Shown: one piece after another, positions 17,973 to 27,112 of the stretch | Numbering within the stretch: the first letter of the stretch is position 1 | How the letters are laid out: each line of letters begins with the position of its first letter | DNA from: Acaudatibacter sp963835495 | GTDB taxonomy: Bacteria; Pseudomonadota; Alphaproteobacteria; Caulobacterales; Caulobacteraceae | Assembly (NCBI GenBank): GCA_963835495.1 | Contig: CAWIFQ010000003.1 | Location: 372,001 to 436,000 of the forward strand | Direction of reading: 5' to 3' | Length of the DNA: 64,000 bases | The notes under the pieces: model-generated | Seen by the model: the letters and a program-made list of their open reading frames with translations, nothing else | Database searches by the model: none | What the model was told of the DNA's origin: nothing | Made by a program: the position numbers and the translations under genes

Positions 17973-18638
17973 TTAGCGTCCGGCTGGCCGCCCCATCGGC
18001 ACGCCGAGGTAGCAGCCGAACTCCTTGGGGAAGTCGACCGAGACGCGGGCGTGCACCCGGCCCTGGCGATCCAGGAACGTCGCCTCGTCGTCGTGCGGGA
18101 CGAAGGCGCCGTGCCACACGTTCGGCTGGATGTAGAGGCCGCGGCGGCCGTCGCACCAGAAGCTGGTGAAATCCTCGGGCGTTACATCGTCTCCGGGCAA
18201 CGCCAGCGCCACGACGAAGCTCTGGCCGCGCACCGGCCAGATCAGCTGGCCGCCGTCGGGATGATAGTTCGCCCGCCAGATCAGCGCCTGCTCCCGCGCG
18301 GTCGTCGGTCCCTCGCGGCTGGCTTCTTCCGGCCAGGTGCTCCAGCCGAACAGATAGCTGTCGCCGACGGCGTTGTTGCGCGCGAACAGCGTCTCGCCGC
18401 GCCAGGCGAATTCGAACAGTCCCTCGGTCACCCCGCCCTGATCGCCGGAGTTCTCGTCGACCGGCCGCCAGCCCTGCGCCGGCCAGCGCACGATCTCGAT
18501 CGGAAACGACGCCGGCCGGTCGACCAGTTGGCCGTAGCCTCGCAGGCTGGCGTCCGTCGCGACGACGAGCGGCGTCCGGTGCGCCCGCCGCACGCCGGTG
18601 GTCGGCGCGTAGGCGATCTCGTCCAGCTCAAGGCTCAC
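17973..18638 (-). CDS. Ureidoglycolate lyase (AllA)-like cupin protein
   Basis: 221-residue protein that looks like a member of the ureidoglycolate lyase (AllA) family of cupins. The C-terminal metal/substrate region 'RRGLYIQPNVWHGAFVP' matches the HxGxWH-type motif region of the family. AllA releases glyoxylate and urea from ureidoglycolate, but no other purine-catabolism gene is nearby, so the true substrate is open. GTG 18638 is preferred: a GGGAGA site precedes it, and a longer reading from 18767 would run into the HAD gene. The repeat lies just downstream of its stop. Confidence 0.6.
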   Translation of the reverse strand: MSLELDEIAYAPTTGVRRAHRTPLVVATDASLRGYGQLVDRPASFPIEIVRWPAQGWRPVDENSGDQGGVTEGLFEFAWRGETLFARNNAVGDSYLFGWSTWPEEASREGPTTAREQALIWRANYHPDGGQLIWPVRGQSFVVALALPGDDVTPEDFTSFWCDGRRGLYIQPNVWHGAFVPHDDEATFLDRQGRVHARVSVDFPKEFGCYLGVPMGRPAGR

Positions 18639-18714
18639 CGCGCGTCTCCCATCGATCCCACCGGAAGCACTCAAACAGCGATCTGGGCTGGGCGCTACCT
18701 TGCAGCCGTGACTG

Positions 18715-19437
18715 TCAGAACGACCCCGGCTTTGCCGCGGATCCGTTAGCGCTGCGCGAGCCGACAAGGCGGTCCAGGTGGCCGCCGAGCAGCTGGCCGA
18801 TCAGCCAGGTGACGCCCGCGCCCTCGTCGCCCATGGTCACCAGGTCGACCTCGGCTTTCAGCGCCGGCAGGGCGTTGGCGACCGCGGCGGAGAGGCCGCA
18901 CGCGGCCAGGAACGGGTGGTCGTTCTCGGCGTCGCCGACGCCCACGGTGTCCGCCGGCGCGAGGCGCAGGGCGCGCAACCCGGCGACCAGCCCGCTGCCC
19001 TTGTCCACCCCGTCGGGCAGGACCATCACTGAGTCCTTGTTGAAGATCATCCGCCAGGGCAGCTCCAACGCCTCGATCGCGGCGGCGACGGCCGCTTCGT
19101 TGGTTCGCAAGGTCGCGACGATCGAGCCGCCGACCGCCAGAGGCTCGATCCTGCGGCGCCTCAACTCGTCGACGAGCGCCGCGGGCGGGGCCGCGCCGAG
19201 CGGTTCCTCCGCCCTGCCGGGCCGATAGAGCAGGGCGCCGTTTTCGGCGATGACCACATCGAACACGTCGACGTCCGGGAAGACCCCACGCAGGTCCGGC
19301 ATCTCGCGGCCGGTGACCATCAGCAACTTGCGCCCGCTGGCCTTCAGCCGAACGAGCGCCTCCAGCGTAGTCCTGCTGACCACGCCCCGGCTGGCGAGGG
19401 TGCCGTCGTAGTCGGTGGCCAGCACACGGATCGCCAC
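18715..19437 (-). CDS. HAD-superfamily (Cof/SPP type IIB) phosphatase
   Basis: 240-residue HAD hydrolase. Motif I is 'ATDYDGTLA' (nucleophile Asp at residue 8), motif II is 'LMVTGRE', and motifs III/IV are 'DKGSGLVAGL' with 'VGVGDAENDHPFL'. The layout fits the Cof-type IIB cap subclass, which dephosphorylates sugar phosphates and similar metabolites in the cytoplasm. It reads in the same direction as the small downstream-facing genes around it. The specific substrate cannot be read. Confidence 0.83.
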   Translation of the reverse strand: MAIRVLATDYDGTLASRGVVSRTTLEALVRLKASGRKLLMVTGREMPDLRGVFPDVDVFDVVIAENGALLYRPGRAEEPLGAAPPAALVDELRRRRIEPLAVGGSIVATLRTNEAAVAAAIEALELPWRMIFNKDSVMVLPDGVDKGSGLVAGLRALRLAPADTVGVGDAENDHPFLAACGLSAAVANALPALKAEVDLVTMGDEGAGVTWLIGQLLGGHLDRLVGSRSANGSAAKPGSF

Positions 19438-19441
19438 GCCG

Positions 19442-19651
19442 TCAGCTCCAGGCCAGTTCGTCCCTCTTGTCGTAGTCGTGGAACGCCTTTTCCAGGCCGC
19501 CGATCACCTCGGCGGCGGTCTCGAACAGCGCCCTGGCGCGGGGGTCCTGCAACGTCTTGATCTCGCTGCGCAGCTCGGTGACGGTCTCCTTGAACCGTTT
19601 CTCCATCAGCGCGGTGTGCGCCCGCGGATCGCTGGGGTCGAGTTCGGCCAT
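19442..19651 (-). CDS. Small charged hypothetical protein
   Basis: 69-residue acidic/basic helical protein beginning MAELDPSDPRAH, with heptad-like stretches ('MEKRFKETVTELRSEIKTL') that suggest a short coiled coil. I do not recognise a family. It ends four bases upstream of the HAD gene on the same strand and is probably cotranscribed with it. It has an ATG and neighbour-like codon use. Confidence 0.55.
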   Translation of the reverse strand: MAELDPSDPRAHTALMEKRFKETVTELRSEIKTLQDPRARALFETAAEVIGGLEKAFHDYDKRDELAWS

Positions 19652-19758
19652 GACGTCGTCTCCTGGAGTTCCCCTATCCGAACCTTCCGCCGCCCGTCCG
19701 GTTCCGCTATCACGGCGCGAAACCCCTCAAAGCAGCGCTTTTTCTCGGGCGGACGTGC

Positions 19759-20976
19759 ATGGAACCTGCGCCGAGCGACAGCGAGCTGACCCCGCCAGGC
19801 CGAGGATCGGCGCTGGAAGTCTTCCTGGTGTTCCTGAAGTTGGGCCTGACCTCGTTCGGCGGCCCGGTCGCCCATCTGGGCTACTTCCGCCAGGAGTTCG
19901 TCGAGCGCCGGCGATGGCTGGCCGAGGCGACCTTTGTCGACATCGTCGCGCTGTGCCAGTTCCTGCCCGGTCCGGCGTCCAGCCAGACCGGACTGATGAT
20001 CGGACTGTCCCGGGCCGGCTACGGCGGCGCGGCCGCGGCCTGGCTCGGTTTCACGACGCCGTCGGCGCTGGCCATGGTGCTGTTCGCCTTCGCCGCGCCG
20101 GCGCTGAGCCGGACCTTGGGCGGCGCCTGGATGCACGGCCTGCGCCTAGCCGCCGTCGCCGTCGTGGCTCAGGCGGTGCTGGCCCTGACCCGATCGCTGG
20201 CGCCGGATCGCGAGCGGGCGACCTTCGCGGTGGCCGCCGCGCTGGCCGCGCTGCTGGCGCCGTCCGCGCTGACCCAGCTCGCCGTGATCGCCGCGGGTCT
20301 GGCGCTGGGCCTGGTGTTGCTGCGGCCAGACCAGGGCGCGCCCCGCCCGGAGCTGCCGGTGATGGTGGGGCGGCGGGCCGGCGCCGCGGCGCTGGCGATG
20401 TTCGCGGCGCTGCTCTTCGGCCTGCCGATCGCCGCCAGCGCGACGGGCAGCCACGGACTGGATCTGTTCGCCCGGTTCTACCGCGTCGGCTCGCTGGTGT
20501 TCGGCGGCGGACACGTCGTGCTGCCGCTGCTGCAGGCGCAGGTCGTGACGCCCGGATGGATCGACCAGCGCGCGTTCCTGTCGGGCTACGGCGCGGCGCA
20601 GGCGGTGCCGGGACCGCTGTTCACCTTCGCCGCCTACCTCGGCGCGGCGATGGGACCGGCGCCGAACGGCTGGGCGGGGGCGGCGATCTGCCTCGGCGCA
20701 ATCTTCCTGCCGTCATTCTTCCTTGTGGTCGGCGTCGCGCCGTTCTGGAACGCGCTGCGTCGGCGGCGCGAGGCGCAGGGGGCTCTGATGGGCGCCAACG
20801 CCGCCGTCGTCGGCCTGCTCGCCGCCGCGCTCTACAACCCGGTCTGGACCAGCGCGGTCTCGGCGCCGGCGGACGTGGCTGTGGTGCTGGCCGCGTTCCT
20901 GCTGCTGACCGCGTGGCGGGCGCCGCCGTGGCTGGTGGTGGCGCTGAGCGCGGTGGCGGCGGCGGTGGTCGGCTAG
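19759..20976 (+). CDS. chrA: ChrA-family chromate transporter
   Basis: 405-residue bidomain inner-membrane protein of the CHR superfamily (long form), exporting chromate by proton antiport. Each half starts with the family motif: 'GLTSFGGPVAHLGYFRQEFV' near residue 30 and 'GSLVFGGGHVVLPLLQ' near residue 245. 'CQFLPGPASSQ' and 'AVPGPLFTFAAYLG' are the paired PGP motifs. About ten hydrophobic segments are visible. No chrB regulator is next to it. The following nitronate monooxygenase runs in the same direction. Confidence 0.88.
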   Translation: MEPAPSDSELTPPGRGSALEVFLVFLKLGLTSFGGPVAHLGYFRQEFVERRRWLAEATFVDIVALCQFLPGPASSQTGLMIGLSRAGYGGAAAAWLGFTTPSALAMVLFAFAAPALSRTLGGAWMHGLRLAAVAVVAQAVLALTRSLAPDRERATFAVAAALAALLAPSALTQLAVIAAGLALGLVLLRPDQGAPRPELPVMVGRRAGAAALAMFAALLFGLPIAASATGSHGLDLFARFYRVGSLVFGGGHVVLPLLQAQVVTPGWIDQRAFLSGYGAAQAVPGPLFTFAAYLGAAMGPAPNGWAGAAICLGAIFLPSFFLVVGVAPFWNALRRRREAQGALMGANAAVVGLLAAALYNPVWTSAVSAPADVAVVLAAFLLLTAWRAPPWLVVALSAVAAAVVG

Positions 20977-21009
20977 ACCGGCGGCGGCCTCGGCGCTAGT
21001 CAGGCCGTC

Positions 21010-22080
21010 ATGTCTGCGCTCGAACGCGTCCGGGTCTTCTGCGAGCGATTCGGCCTGCGCATCCCGATCGTGATGGCGCCGATGGCCGGCGCCTGTCCGG
21101 CCTCGCTCGCCGCGGCCATCGCCAACGCGGGCGGCCTGGGCGGTTGCGGCGCGCTGACGATGTCGCCCCGTGCGATGCAGGCGTGGAGCGCGGAGCTGCG
21201 CGCCACGAGCAACGGCGCGTTCCAGATGAACCTCTGGATCCCCGATCCGCCGCCGCAGCGCGAGCCGGCGCGCGAGGCCGAGCTCCGCGCCTTCCTGGCC
21301 CAGTGGGGACCCGAGCCCCTCGCAGAAGCTGGCGATGTGAAGCTGCAAGACTTCGAAGCGCAGTGCGAGGCGTTGATCGAGCTCGCGCCGCCGATCGTCT
21401 CGTCCATCATGGGGGTCTACCCGCCGGCAGTGGTCGAGCGGCTGAAGGCGCGCGGCGTCGCCTGGTTCGCCAACGCCACCACCGTCGCCGAAGCGAGGGC
21501 GGCCGAGGCGGTCGGCGCCGACGTGATCGTGGCGCAGGGCATGGAAGCCGGCGGCCACCGCGGTGCTTTCGACGCCGGTCGGGCCCAGAGCGACCTCGTC
21601 GGCCTGTTCGCGCTGGTCCCGGCGATCGCCGATGCCGTGGATGTCCCGGTGGTCGCCAGCGGCGGCATCGGCGATGCGCGCGGCATCGCCGCCGCGATCA
21701 CGCTGGGCGCAAGCGCGGTCCAGATCGGCACCGGCTTCCTGCGCTGTCCCGAGGCGAAGACCAATCCGGCGTGGGCCGACGCGCTGGCCGACGCCCAGCC
21801 CGAGGACACGATGGTCAGTCGCGCGTTCTCCGGCCGCGCCGGACGCAGCCTCGCCACCGCCTATGCCCGTGCGGCGGCCTCCCAGGACGCGCCGGCCCCG
21901 GCGCCCTATCCGGTCCAGCGGGGCCTGACCCAGGGCATGCGCGAGGCAGCCGCCGCCAGCGGCGACGTCGACCGCATGCAGGCCTGGGCCGGCCAGGCGG
22001 CGCGGCTGGCGCGCGCCGAACCCGCCGGCGAACTGGCGCAGTCGCTCTGGAACGAGGCGAAGGCGCTGCTGGGCGGCTGA
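21010..22080 (+). CDS. Nitronate monooxygenase (2-nitropropane dioxygenase family)
   Basis: 356-residue FMN-dependent TIM-barrel enzyme that oxidises nitronates or 2-nitropropane. Key motifs are 'PIVMAPMAGA' at the N-terminus, 'AQGMEAGGHRG' with the catalytic His region, and the phosphate-binding 'VVASGGIGDARGIAAAI' and 'GASAVQIGTGFL'. It begins 33 bases after chrA in the same direction. It may protect against toxic nitro compounds; the true substrate is not defined by the context. Confidence 0.87.
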   Translation: MSALERVRVFCERFGLRIPIVMAPMAGACPASLAAAIANAGGLGGCGALTMSPRAMQAWSAELRATSNGAFQMNLWIPDPPPQREPAREAELRAFLAQWGPEPLAEAGDVKLQDFEAQCEALIELAPPIVSSIMGVYPPAVVERLKARGVAWFANATTVAEARAAEAVGADVIVAQGMEAGGHRGAFDAGRAQSDLVGLFALVPAIADAVDVPVVASGGIGDARGIAAAITLGASAVQIGTGFLRCPEAKTNPAWADALADAQPEDTMVSRAFSGRAGRSLATAYARAAASQDAPAPAPYPVQRGLTQGMREAAAASGDVDRMQAWAGQAARLARAEPAGELAQSLWNEAKALLGG

Positions 22081-22103
22081 CGCTGAGGCGATGCTTTGCC
22101 GGC

Positions 22104-22547
22104 TCAGTCGAGCTTGGCCGCCGCGTCTTCCAGCCGCCCCAGTATCCGCGGCCAGCCGCCGCCCATTGCGCGGAAGCCGGCTTCGTCCTCCGGCCGGAAC
22201 CCGGCTTGCTCCATGCGCACCAGCACGCCGTACTCGACCGGCGTCAGCGTCCAGGTGACGGTCGTCTTCAGCCCGCCCAGCGCCTGCTCGCCCGACGCGT
22301 TCCAGCTGTAGACGAGCCTCGTCGGCGGCTCGACCACCAGCACCTCGCAGTCGGTGACGCCGTTCCACCCCGCCATCGGTTGGGCGCGGAAGTTGAAGTG
22401 ATGGCCGACCACCGGTTGGAAGTTGTTCTGCATCAGCCATTCGGCGATCAGCGGGCCCTGCGTCAGCGCGCGCCAGATCTTGTCGGCGCGGTGCGGAATG
22501 ATCCGCTCGACGACGATGGCCTTCGTGGCGGTGACGGCGTCGGTCAT
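22104..22547 (-). CDS. SRPBCC (AHSA1-like) protein
   Basis: 147-residue START-like/AHSA1 protein ('VVERIIPHRADKIWRALTQG', 'GVLVRMEQAGFRPEDE'). Such proteins have a deep hydrophobic pocket, and pairs with ArsR regulators are common. Its ATG overlaps the stop of the upstream ArsR gene by four bases, so the two are translationally coupled. The function is unknown beyond probable small-ligand binding. Confidence 0.85.
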   Translation of the reverse strand: MTDAVTATKAIVVERIIPHRADKIWRALTQGPLIAEWLMQNNFQPVVGHHFNFRAQPMAGWNGVTDCEVLVVEPPTRLVYSWNASGEQALGGLKTTVTWTLTPVEYGVLVRMEQAGFRPEDEAGFRAMGGGWPRILGRLEDAAAKLD

Positions 22548-22873
22548 TGGTCCATCCGGTCCAGCAGGTTTTCGAGGCGGTCGAAGCGGTCTTCCCAGAA
22601 GCCGCCCATCAGGCTCATCCAGTCGACCAGGGGGCCCAGCGCCTTCGGCTCGGCGCTGTAGTGGGTCTGGCGTCCGGCGCGCCGCTCGCGGACCAGTCCG
22701 GCCTGCTTGAGTACGCCGAGGTGCTTGGAAACCGCGGGCTGGGAGACGCCGGCGCGATCGGTGATGGCGCCGACGGTCTGCTCGCCGCCTTCGCGCGCCA
22801 GCCGCTCGAAGATCGCCCGCCGGGTTGGATCTCCCAGCGTCTTGAACAGGGTGTCGGACGAGACGGGCGTCAT
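22544..22873 (-). CDS. ArsR-family transcriptional regulator
   Basis: 109-residue winged-helix repressor. 'LFKTLGDPTRRAIFERLARE' and 'AGVSQPAVSKHLGVLKQAGL' are the standard ArsR/SmtB recognition region. No metal-binding ELCVCDL cysteine motif is present, so it probably senses something other than a thiophilic metal. It is the first gene of a two-gene operon with the SRPBCC protein. A perfect palindrome sits 18 bases upstream of its ATG, consistent with autoregulation. Confidence 0.88.
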   Translation of the reverse strand: MTPVSSDTLFKTLGDPTRRAIFERLAREGGEQTVGAITDRAGVSQPAVSKHLGVLKQAGLVRERRAGRQTHYSAEPKALGPLVDWMSLMGGFWEDRFDRLENLLDRMDQ

Positions 22874-22890
22874 TGATCCATAGCTGAGAA

Positions 22891-22910
22891 GTTATGGGTC
22901 AATCCATAAC
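22891..22910. promoter_or_regulatory. Palindrome GTTATGG-N6-CCATAAC, probable ArsR operator
   Basis: Perfect 7 bp half-sites are centred in the 66-base gap upstream of the ArsR start. On the minus strand TTGACC overlaps the palindrome and could act as a -35 element. A second, looser CCATA/TATGG pair lies between it and the start codon. Confidence 0.55.
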
Positions 22911-22939
22911 CCCAGCGCTATGCGTTGGTCAAGCCGGCG

Positions 22940-24358
22940 TCAGAACAGCAGCGCGAGGCGCGCCAGATCGTCCAGCTTGGCCCTGACCATCGGCTCGATC
23001 CGCGCGGCGGCCGAGCCTGATGCGGCGGCCACGTCAGCGGCGATCTGCTCGATGTCTCGGGCCCCGTCGAGCCCGGCGATGAAGGCGAGGCCGGCCTCGT
23101 CGCCGATCTCCACCTCGGCATGGCGCAGGGTGATCAACCGCCGCTCGCCTCGAGCGGCCTGCAGCCGCGCCAGGGGACTCGCGCAGGGTCGATCGTTGAC
23201 CTGGGTCGAAAACGGCTGGGCGGCGCTGTACAGCTCCAACGCGCCCGACCAGTACATCCGCAGCAGGGCGGCGAGCCGTTCCGCGTCTTCGACCAGCTCG
23301 GCGACGGGCAGGGCGGCGGGCCAGGCGGCGCTCAGGCGCTCGACCACGCCCTGCAGCGCCGCGTCGCTCAGCTGGAACTGCAGCGTCCCAACCTCGTAGA
23401 CGCCGGGCTCGGTCGCCTTGGCGGGCGTCGCGGCGTAGAGCCCGCGCAGCCGCGTCGGCTCGGGGCGGCGATCCAGCGGTACGGCGGCATGGACCAGCAG
23501 GTTCTGGCGGTAGCTCCGCAGCACGTTGAAATCGAGCTCCTGGGCGTGGGCGAGCACGTCGAACGCCGGGTCGTCGAGCGCGTAGGGCGGGCGGAACCCC
23601 TCGCCACAGCGCGTCGGGCCAGCCTCGGTGAGGAACTGCAGCCCGTGCTGGGCGGCATGGTCCAGGAACTCGTGCAGGTGGACCGGCTCGAACACTTCGC
23701 CCAGCTGGTCGTGCGCCAGCACCTCCGGCGGCCGCGCGAGCAGGTCGAGGCACTCGCTCTTCGCCAGCCGCTCGAACGGCGCGTCGGCGCTGTAGGTCTC
23801 GACCATTTGCCGTAGATGCCGGGTCGCGGCCTGCACCCGCGCGGCGGGCCCCTCGACGCCGCGCAGATGGAACAGCAGCATCTCGCGGATCATCCGCTGG
23901 GCGTGGCCGCCGGGTAGGGCGTTGTGGCTGACGAAGGCGACCCCGTCCGGCGCCAGATGGTGGCGGACCGACGCCATCAGCGCATCGCGCGCCGTCGCCG
24001 GGATCCAGGAATAGAGCCCGTGGGCGATCACATAGTCGAAGCCGCCGGCGCCGTAGTCGGCGTCAACGAGATCGCGCGCTTCCAGCCGCACGTTCGGCAG
24101 CCGCAGCGCCGCGATGACGTCGCGCCCTCGCTCCACCGCCCGTTCGGACAGGTCGAAGCCGACGAACCGGCTGCCCGGATAGGCGACCGCCATCGGGATC
24201 AGGTTGGCGCCGTCGCCGCAGCCGATGTCCAGCACCCGGCACGCCGCCGCCGGCGCGAACGGCAGGCCGAACAGGGCGGCGTGCGTCGCTAGCCGGTCGG
24301 GATGGGTCTGGCGGAACGCCGTGGTCGGGTAGGCGATCTCGTCATAGGGCGTCGCCAT
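22940..24358 (-). CDS. SAM-dependent methyltransferase with C-terminal regulatory domain
   Basis: 472-residue protein. Residues ~1-240 form a class I methyltransferase with SAM motif 'RVLDIGCGDGANLIPMA' (D44-G50) and 'VGFDLSERAVERG'. The rest matches the methyltransferase regulatory-domain architecture ('LRSYRQNLLVHAAVPLDR'; a C-terminal part with 'GLDGARDIEQIAADV'). It starts 11 bases after the clpV stop on the same strand, so it is the last gene of the first T6SS operon. The methylated target is unknown; a secretion component or effector is a guess from position only. No transmembrane segment or signal peptide is visible. Confidence 0.8.
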   Translation of the reverse strand: MATPYDEIAYPTTAFRQTHPDRLATHAALFGLPFAPAAACRVLDIGCGDGANLIPMAVAYPGSRFVGFDLSERAVERGRDVIAALRLPNVRLEARDLVDADYGAGGFDYVIAHGLYSWIPATARDALMASVRHHLAPDGVAFVSHNALPGGHAQRMIREMLLFHLRGVEGPAARVQAATRHLRQMVETYSADAPFERLAKSECLDLLARPPEVLAHDQLGEVFEPVHLHEFLDHAAQHGLQFLTEAGPTRCGEGFRPPYALDDPAFDVLAHAQELDFNVLRSYRQNLLVHAAVPLDRRPEPTRLRGLYAATPAKATEPGVYEVGTLQFQLSDAALQGVVERLSAAWPAALPVAELVEDAERLAALLRMYWSGALELYSAAQPFSTQVNDRPCASPLARLQAARGERRLITLRHAEVEIGDEAGLAFIAGLDGARDIEQIAADVAAASGSAAARIEPMVRAKLDDLARLALLF

Positions 24359-24369
24359 ACGTGGCGGGA

Positions 24370-27093
24370 TCAGGCCGTGGCCGGCTGCGGCGCTGTCTCC
24401 GCCGGCGCGGCGGCCGGCGGCTCCGGTCCCGAGAAGGTGTAGTCGAACGTCGAGTCCTTCACCTTCACGCCGATCTTCGCCACCGCCTCGCCGGCCATCT
24501 GCCGCTGAAGCAGGGCGATCGAGAGTTCCGGCAGCATGGTGTTGGTCAGGATCGCATCGATCATCCGCCCGCCGGACGCGACTTCGTTGCAGCGCGAGAC
24601 CACGAGGTCGACCACGTCGTCGCCGTAGTCGAAGGCGATGCCGTGGTTGTCGGCGATCCGCCGTTTCACCTTGTCCATCTGCAGCCGGACGATCCCCTTC
24701 AGCATGTCGGGGCTGAGCGGATAGTAAGGCAGCACGATCAGGCGTCCCAGCAGCGCCGGCGGGAACACCTTCAGCAGCTCCGGCCGCAGCGCCTGGGCCA
24801 GGCTGTCGGCGTCGGGGGCCATCTCCGGGTCTTCCGACAGGCTGGTGATCAGGTCGGTGCCGACGTTGGAGGTGAGCAGGATCAGGGTGTTCTTGAAGTC
24901 GATGTAGCGCCCCTCGGCGTCGTCCATGTAGCCCTTGTCGAACACCTGGAAGAACATCTCGTGGACGTCCGGGTGGGCCTTCTCGACCTCGTCCAGCAAC
25001 ACGACGGAATAGGGCCGGCGCCGCACCGCCTCGGTCAGCACCCCGCCCTGTCCGTACCCGACATAGCCGGCCGGGGCGCCCTTCAGGGTCGAGACGGTGT
25101 GCGCCTCCTGGAACTCGCTCATGTTGATGACGATCATCGAATTGTCGCCGGAAAACAGCAGCTCCGAAAGCACCAGGGCGGTCTCGGTCTTGCCGACCCC
25201 GGAGGGGCCGCACAGCATGAAGACGCCGACCGGCTTGTTGGGGTTGTCCAGCTTGGCGCGGCTGGTCTGGATGCGCTTGCCGATCGCCTCCATCGCGTGG
25301 TCCTGGCCGACGACGCGCTTCTTCAGCTGGTCGGCGATGGTCAGCACGGAGGCGATCTCGTCCTTGACCATCCGACCGATCGGAATGCCGGTCCAGTCGC
25401 CGACCACCGACGCCACCGCGTCGGCGTCGACCACACCAAACACCATCGGCTGGTCGCCCTGCGCCTCGCGCATGGTCTCCAGCGCGGCCTTCAGCGCCGC
25501 GACTGCGGCCGGATCGTCGGTGTGGGGCGTCTCGGCGGTCTTCGCCGCCGCGCGGGCGTCGGTGAGGGCGTCACGGGCGGCGCGGACCGCGTCCAGCGCC
25601 TTCATCTCGCGGTCCCACTTGGCGTTGACCTCGTCGTAGGCGGCCGTGGCCTCGGCGATCTGCTCCTCGATCTTGCCGATCCGTTCGCCGGCGTTGTAGT
25701 GGCCCTCGGCCTCGCGGGTGGCGATCTCCAGCTCGACGGCCAGCAGCTCGACGCGGCGGCGGCGGTCTTCCACCGGGGCCGGCGTGGCGTGCTGGGAGAC
25801 TGCGACGCGGGCGCAGGCCGTGTCCAGCAGCGACACCGCCTTGTCGGGCAGCTGGCGGGCCGGCACGTAGCGCTGCGAGAGCTTGACCGAGGCCTCGATC
25901 GCCTCGTCCAGCACGACGACGTTGTGGTGCTGCTCCATCATCGGCGCGACCGAGCGGATCATCGAGATCGCCTTGTCGGTCTCCGGCTCGCCGACGTTGA
26001 CGGTCTGGAAGCGGCGGGTCAGCGCCGGGTCCTTCTCGAAGTACTGGCGATACTCGGCCCAGGTGGTGGCGGCGATGGTGCGCAGGCGGCCGCGGGCCAA
26101 AGCCGGCTTCAGCAGGTTGGCCGCATCGCCGGTGCCGGCCGAACCGCCGGCGCCGATCAGGGTGTGGGCCTCGTCGATGAACAGGATGATCGGCTTGGGC
26201 GAGGATTCCACCTCGTCGATCACCTGGCGCAGGCGCTTCTCGAACTCGCCCTTCACGCTGGCGCCGGCCTGCAGCAGGCCGATGTCGAGCGCGCGCAGGG
26301 TGACGTCGCGCAGCACCGGCGGCACGTCGCCGTCGACGATGCGGCGGGCGAAACCCTCCACCACCGCGGTCTTGCCGACGCCGGCCTCGCCGGTGAGGAT
26401 CGGGTTGTTCTGGCGGCGGCGCAGCAGGATGTCGATCACCTGGCGGATCTCGGCGTCGCGGCCGACGATCTGGTCGATCTCGCCCTTGCGCGCCCGTTCG
26501 GTCAGGTCGACCGAGAACTTCGCCAGCGCCTCGCCGCTGGCGGCCCCGCCGCCGCCATCGGCCGCGCCAGGCTGACCGTCCGCGGATGGCGCGGCCCCGG
26601 CGTTCTCCGAGCCGGTCTCGGACGATCCGGCGCAGATCGCCGCGAACTCGTCGCCCAGCTTGTCGACCTGCACCTTGCGCCATTCGGGCGAGATCGAAAG
26701 CAGGGCGTTCTTCAGCTGCGGCGTCTTCAGGATGCCGAGGATCAGGTGGCCGGTGCGCACGCGGCCGGCGGCGAACATCAGCGAGGCGTAGAGCCAGCCT
26801 TTCTCGACCGCCTCCTCGATCTGCGGCGAGAAGTCGGAGACCGAGGTGGCGCCGCGGGGCAGGGCGTCTAGCGCCGCCACCGTGTCTCTGGCCAGTGCGG
26901 CGTCGTCGATCGCGAAGCGCGTGCGGATCATGCCGACGTCGTTGCGCGGGTCCTGCAGCAGGATGTGCATCCAGTGCGCCAGCTCGACGTAGGGGTTGCC
27001 GCGCATCTTGCAGAACCCGGTCGCGGTCTCGATCGCCTTGAGGGCGGTGGGGTTCAGGCGCCCGAACAGGGCTGACCGACTGATTTCGCTCAT
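24370..27093 (-). CDS. clpV: T6SS AAA+ ATPase ClpV (TssH)
   Basis: 907-residue ClpB/Hsp104-type ATPase that disassembles the contracted TssB/TssC sheath. The order is: N-domain (residues ~1-150, with 'AALDALPRGATSVSDFSPQI'); first AAA+ domain with Walker A 'GEAGVGKTAVVEG' and Walker B 'ILFIDEAHTL'; coiled-coil M domain; second AAA+ domain with Walker A 'GPSGVGKTETALVL' and Walker B 'VVLLDEVEKAHPDV'; C-terminal D2 region. ClpV rather than ClpB is indicated by its place in the T6SS operon and its N-domain. It starts 19 bases after tssG. Both ATPase sites look intact. Confidence 0.95.
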   Translation of the reverse strand: MSEISRSALFGRLNPTALKAIETATGFCKMRGNPYVELAHWMHILLQDPRNDVGMIRTRFAIDDAALARDTVAALDALPRGATSVSDFSPQIEEAVEKGWLYASLMFAAGRVRTGHLILGILKTPQLKNALLSISPEWRKVQVDKLGDEFAAICAGSSETGSENAGAAPSADGQPGAADGGGGAASGEALAKFSVDLTERARKGEIDQIVGRDAEIRQVIDILLRRRQNNPILTGEAGVGKTAVVEGFARRIVDGDVPPVLRDVTLRALDIGLLQAGASVKGEFEKRLRQVIDEVESSPKPIILFIDEAHTLIGAGGSAGTGDAANLLKPALARGRLRTIAATTWAEYRQYFEKDPALTRRFQTVNVGEPETDKAISMIRSVAPMMEQHHNVVVLDEAIEASVKLSQRYVPARQLPDKAVSLLDTACARVAVSQHATPAPVEDRRRRVELLAVELEIATREAEGHYNAGERIGKIEEQIAEATAAYDEVNAKWDREMKALDAVRAARDALTDARAAAKTAETPHTDDPAAVAALKAALETMREAQGDQPMVFGVVDADAVASVVGDWTGIPIGRMVKDEIASVLTIADQLKKRVVGQDHAMEAIGKRIQTSRAKLDNPNKPVGVFMLCGPSGVGKTETALVLSELLFSGDNSMIVINMSEFQEAHTVSTLKGAPAGYVGYGQGGVLTEAVRRRPYSVVLLDEVEKAHPDVHEMFFQVFDKGYMDDAEGRYIDFKNTLILLTSNVGTDLITSLSEDPEMAPDADSLAQALRPELLKVFPPALLGRLIVLPYYPLSPDMLKGIVRLQMDKVKRRIADNHGIAFDYGDDVVDLVVSRCNEVASGGRMIDAILTNTMLPELSIALLQRQMAGEAVAKIGVKVKDSTFDYTFSGPEPPAAAPAETAPQPATA

Positions 27094-27112
27094 GACCTAA
27101 AGCCTCCCCGCC

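Noticed and set aside
24361..26871. 836-codon frame antisense to clpV
   Set aside because: Composition is typical of an antisense shadow, while clpV on the other strand has complete AAA+ motifs.
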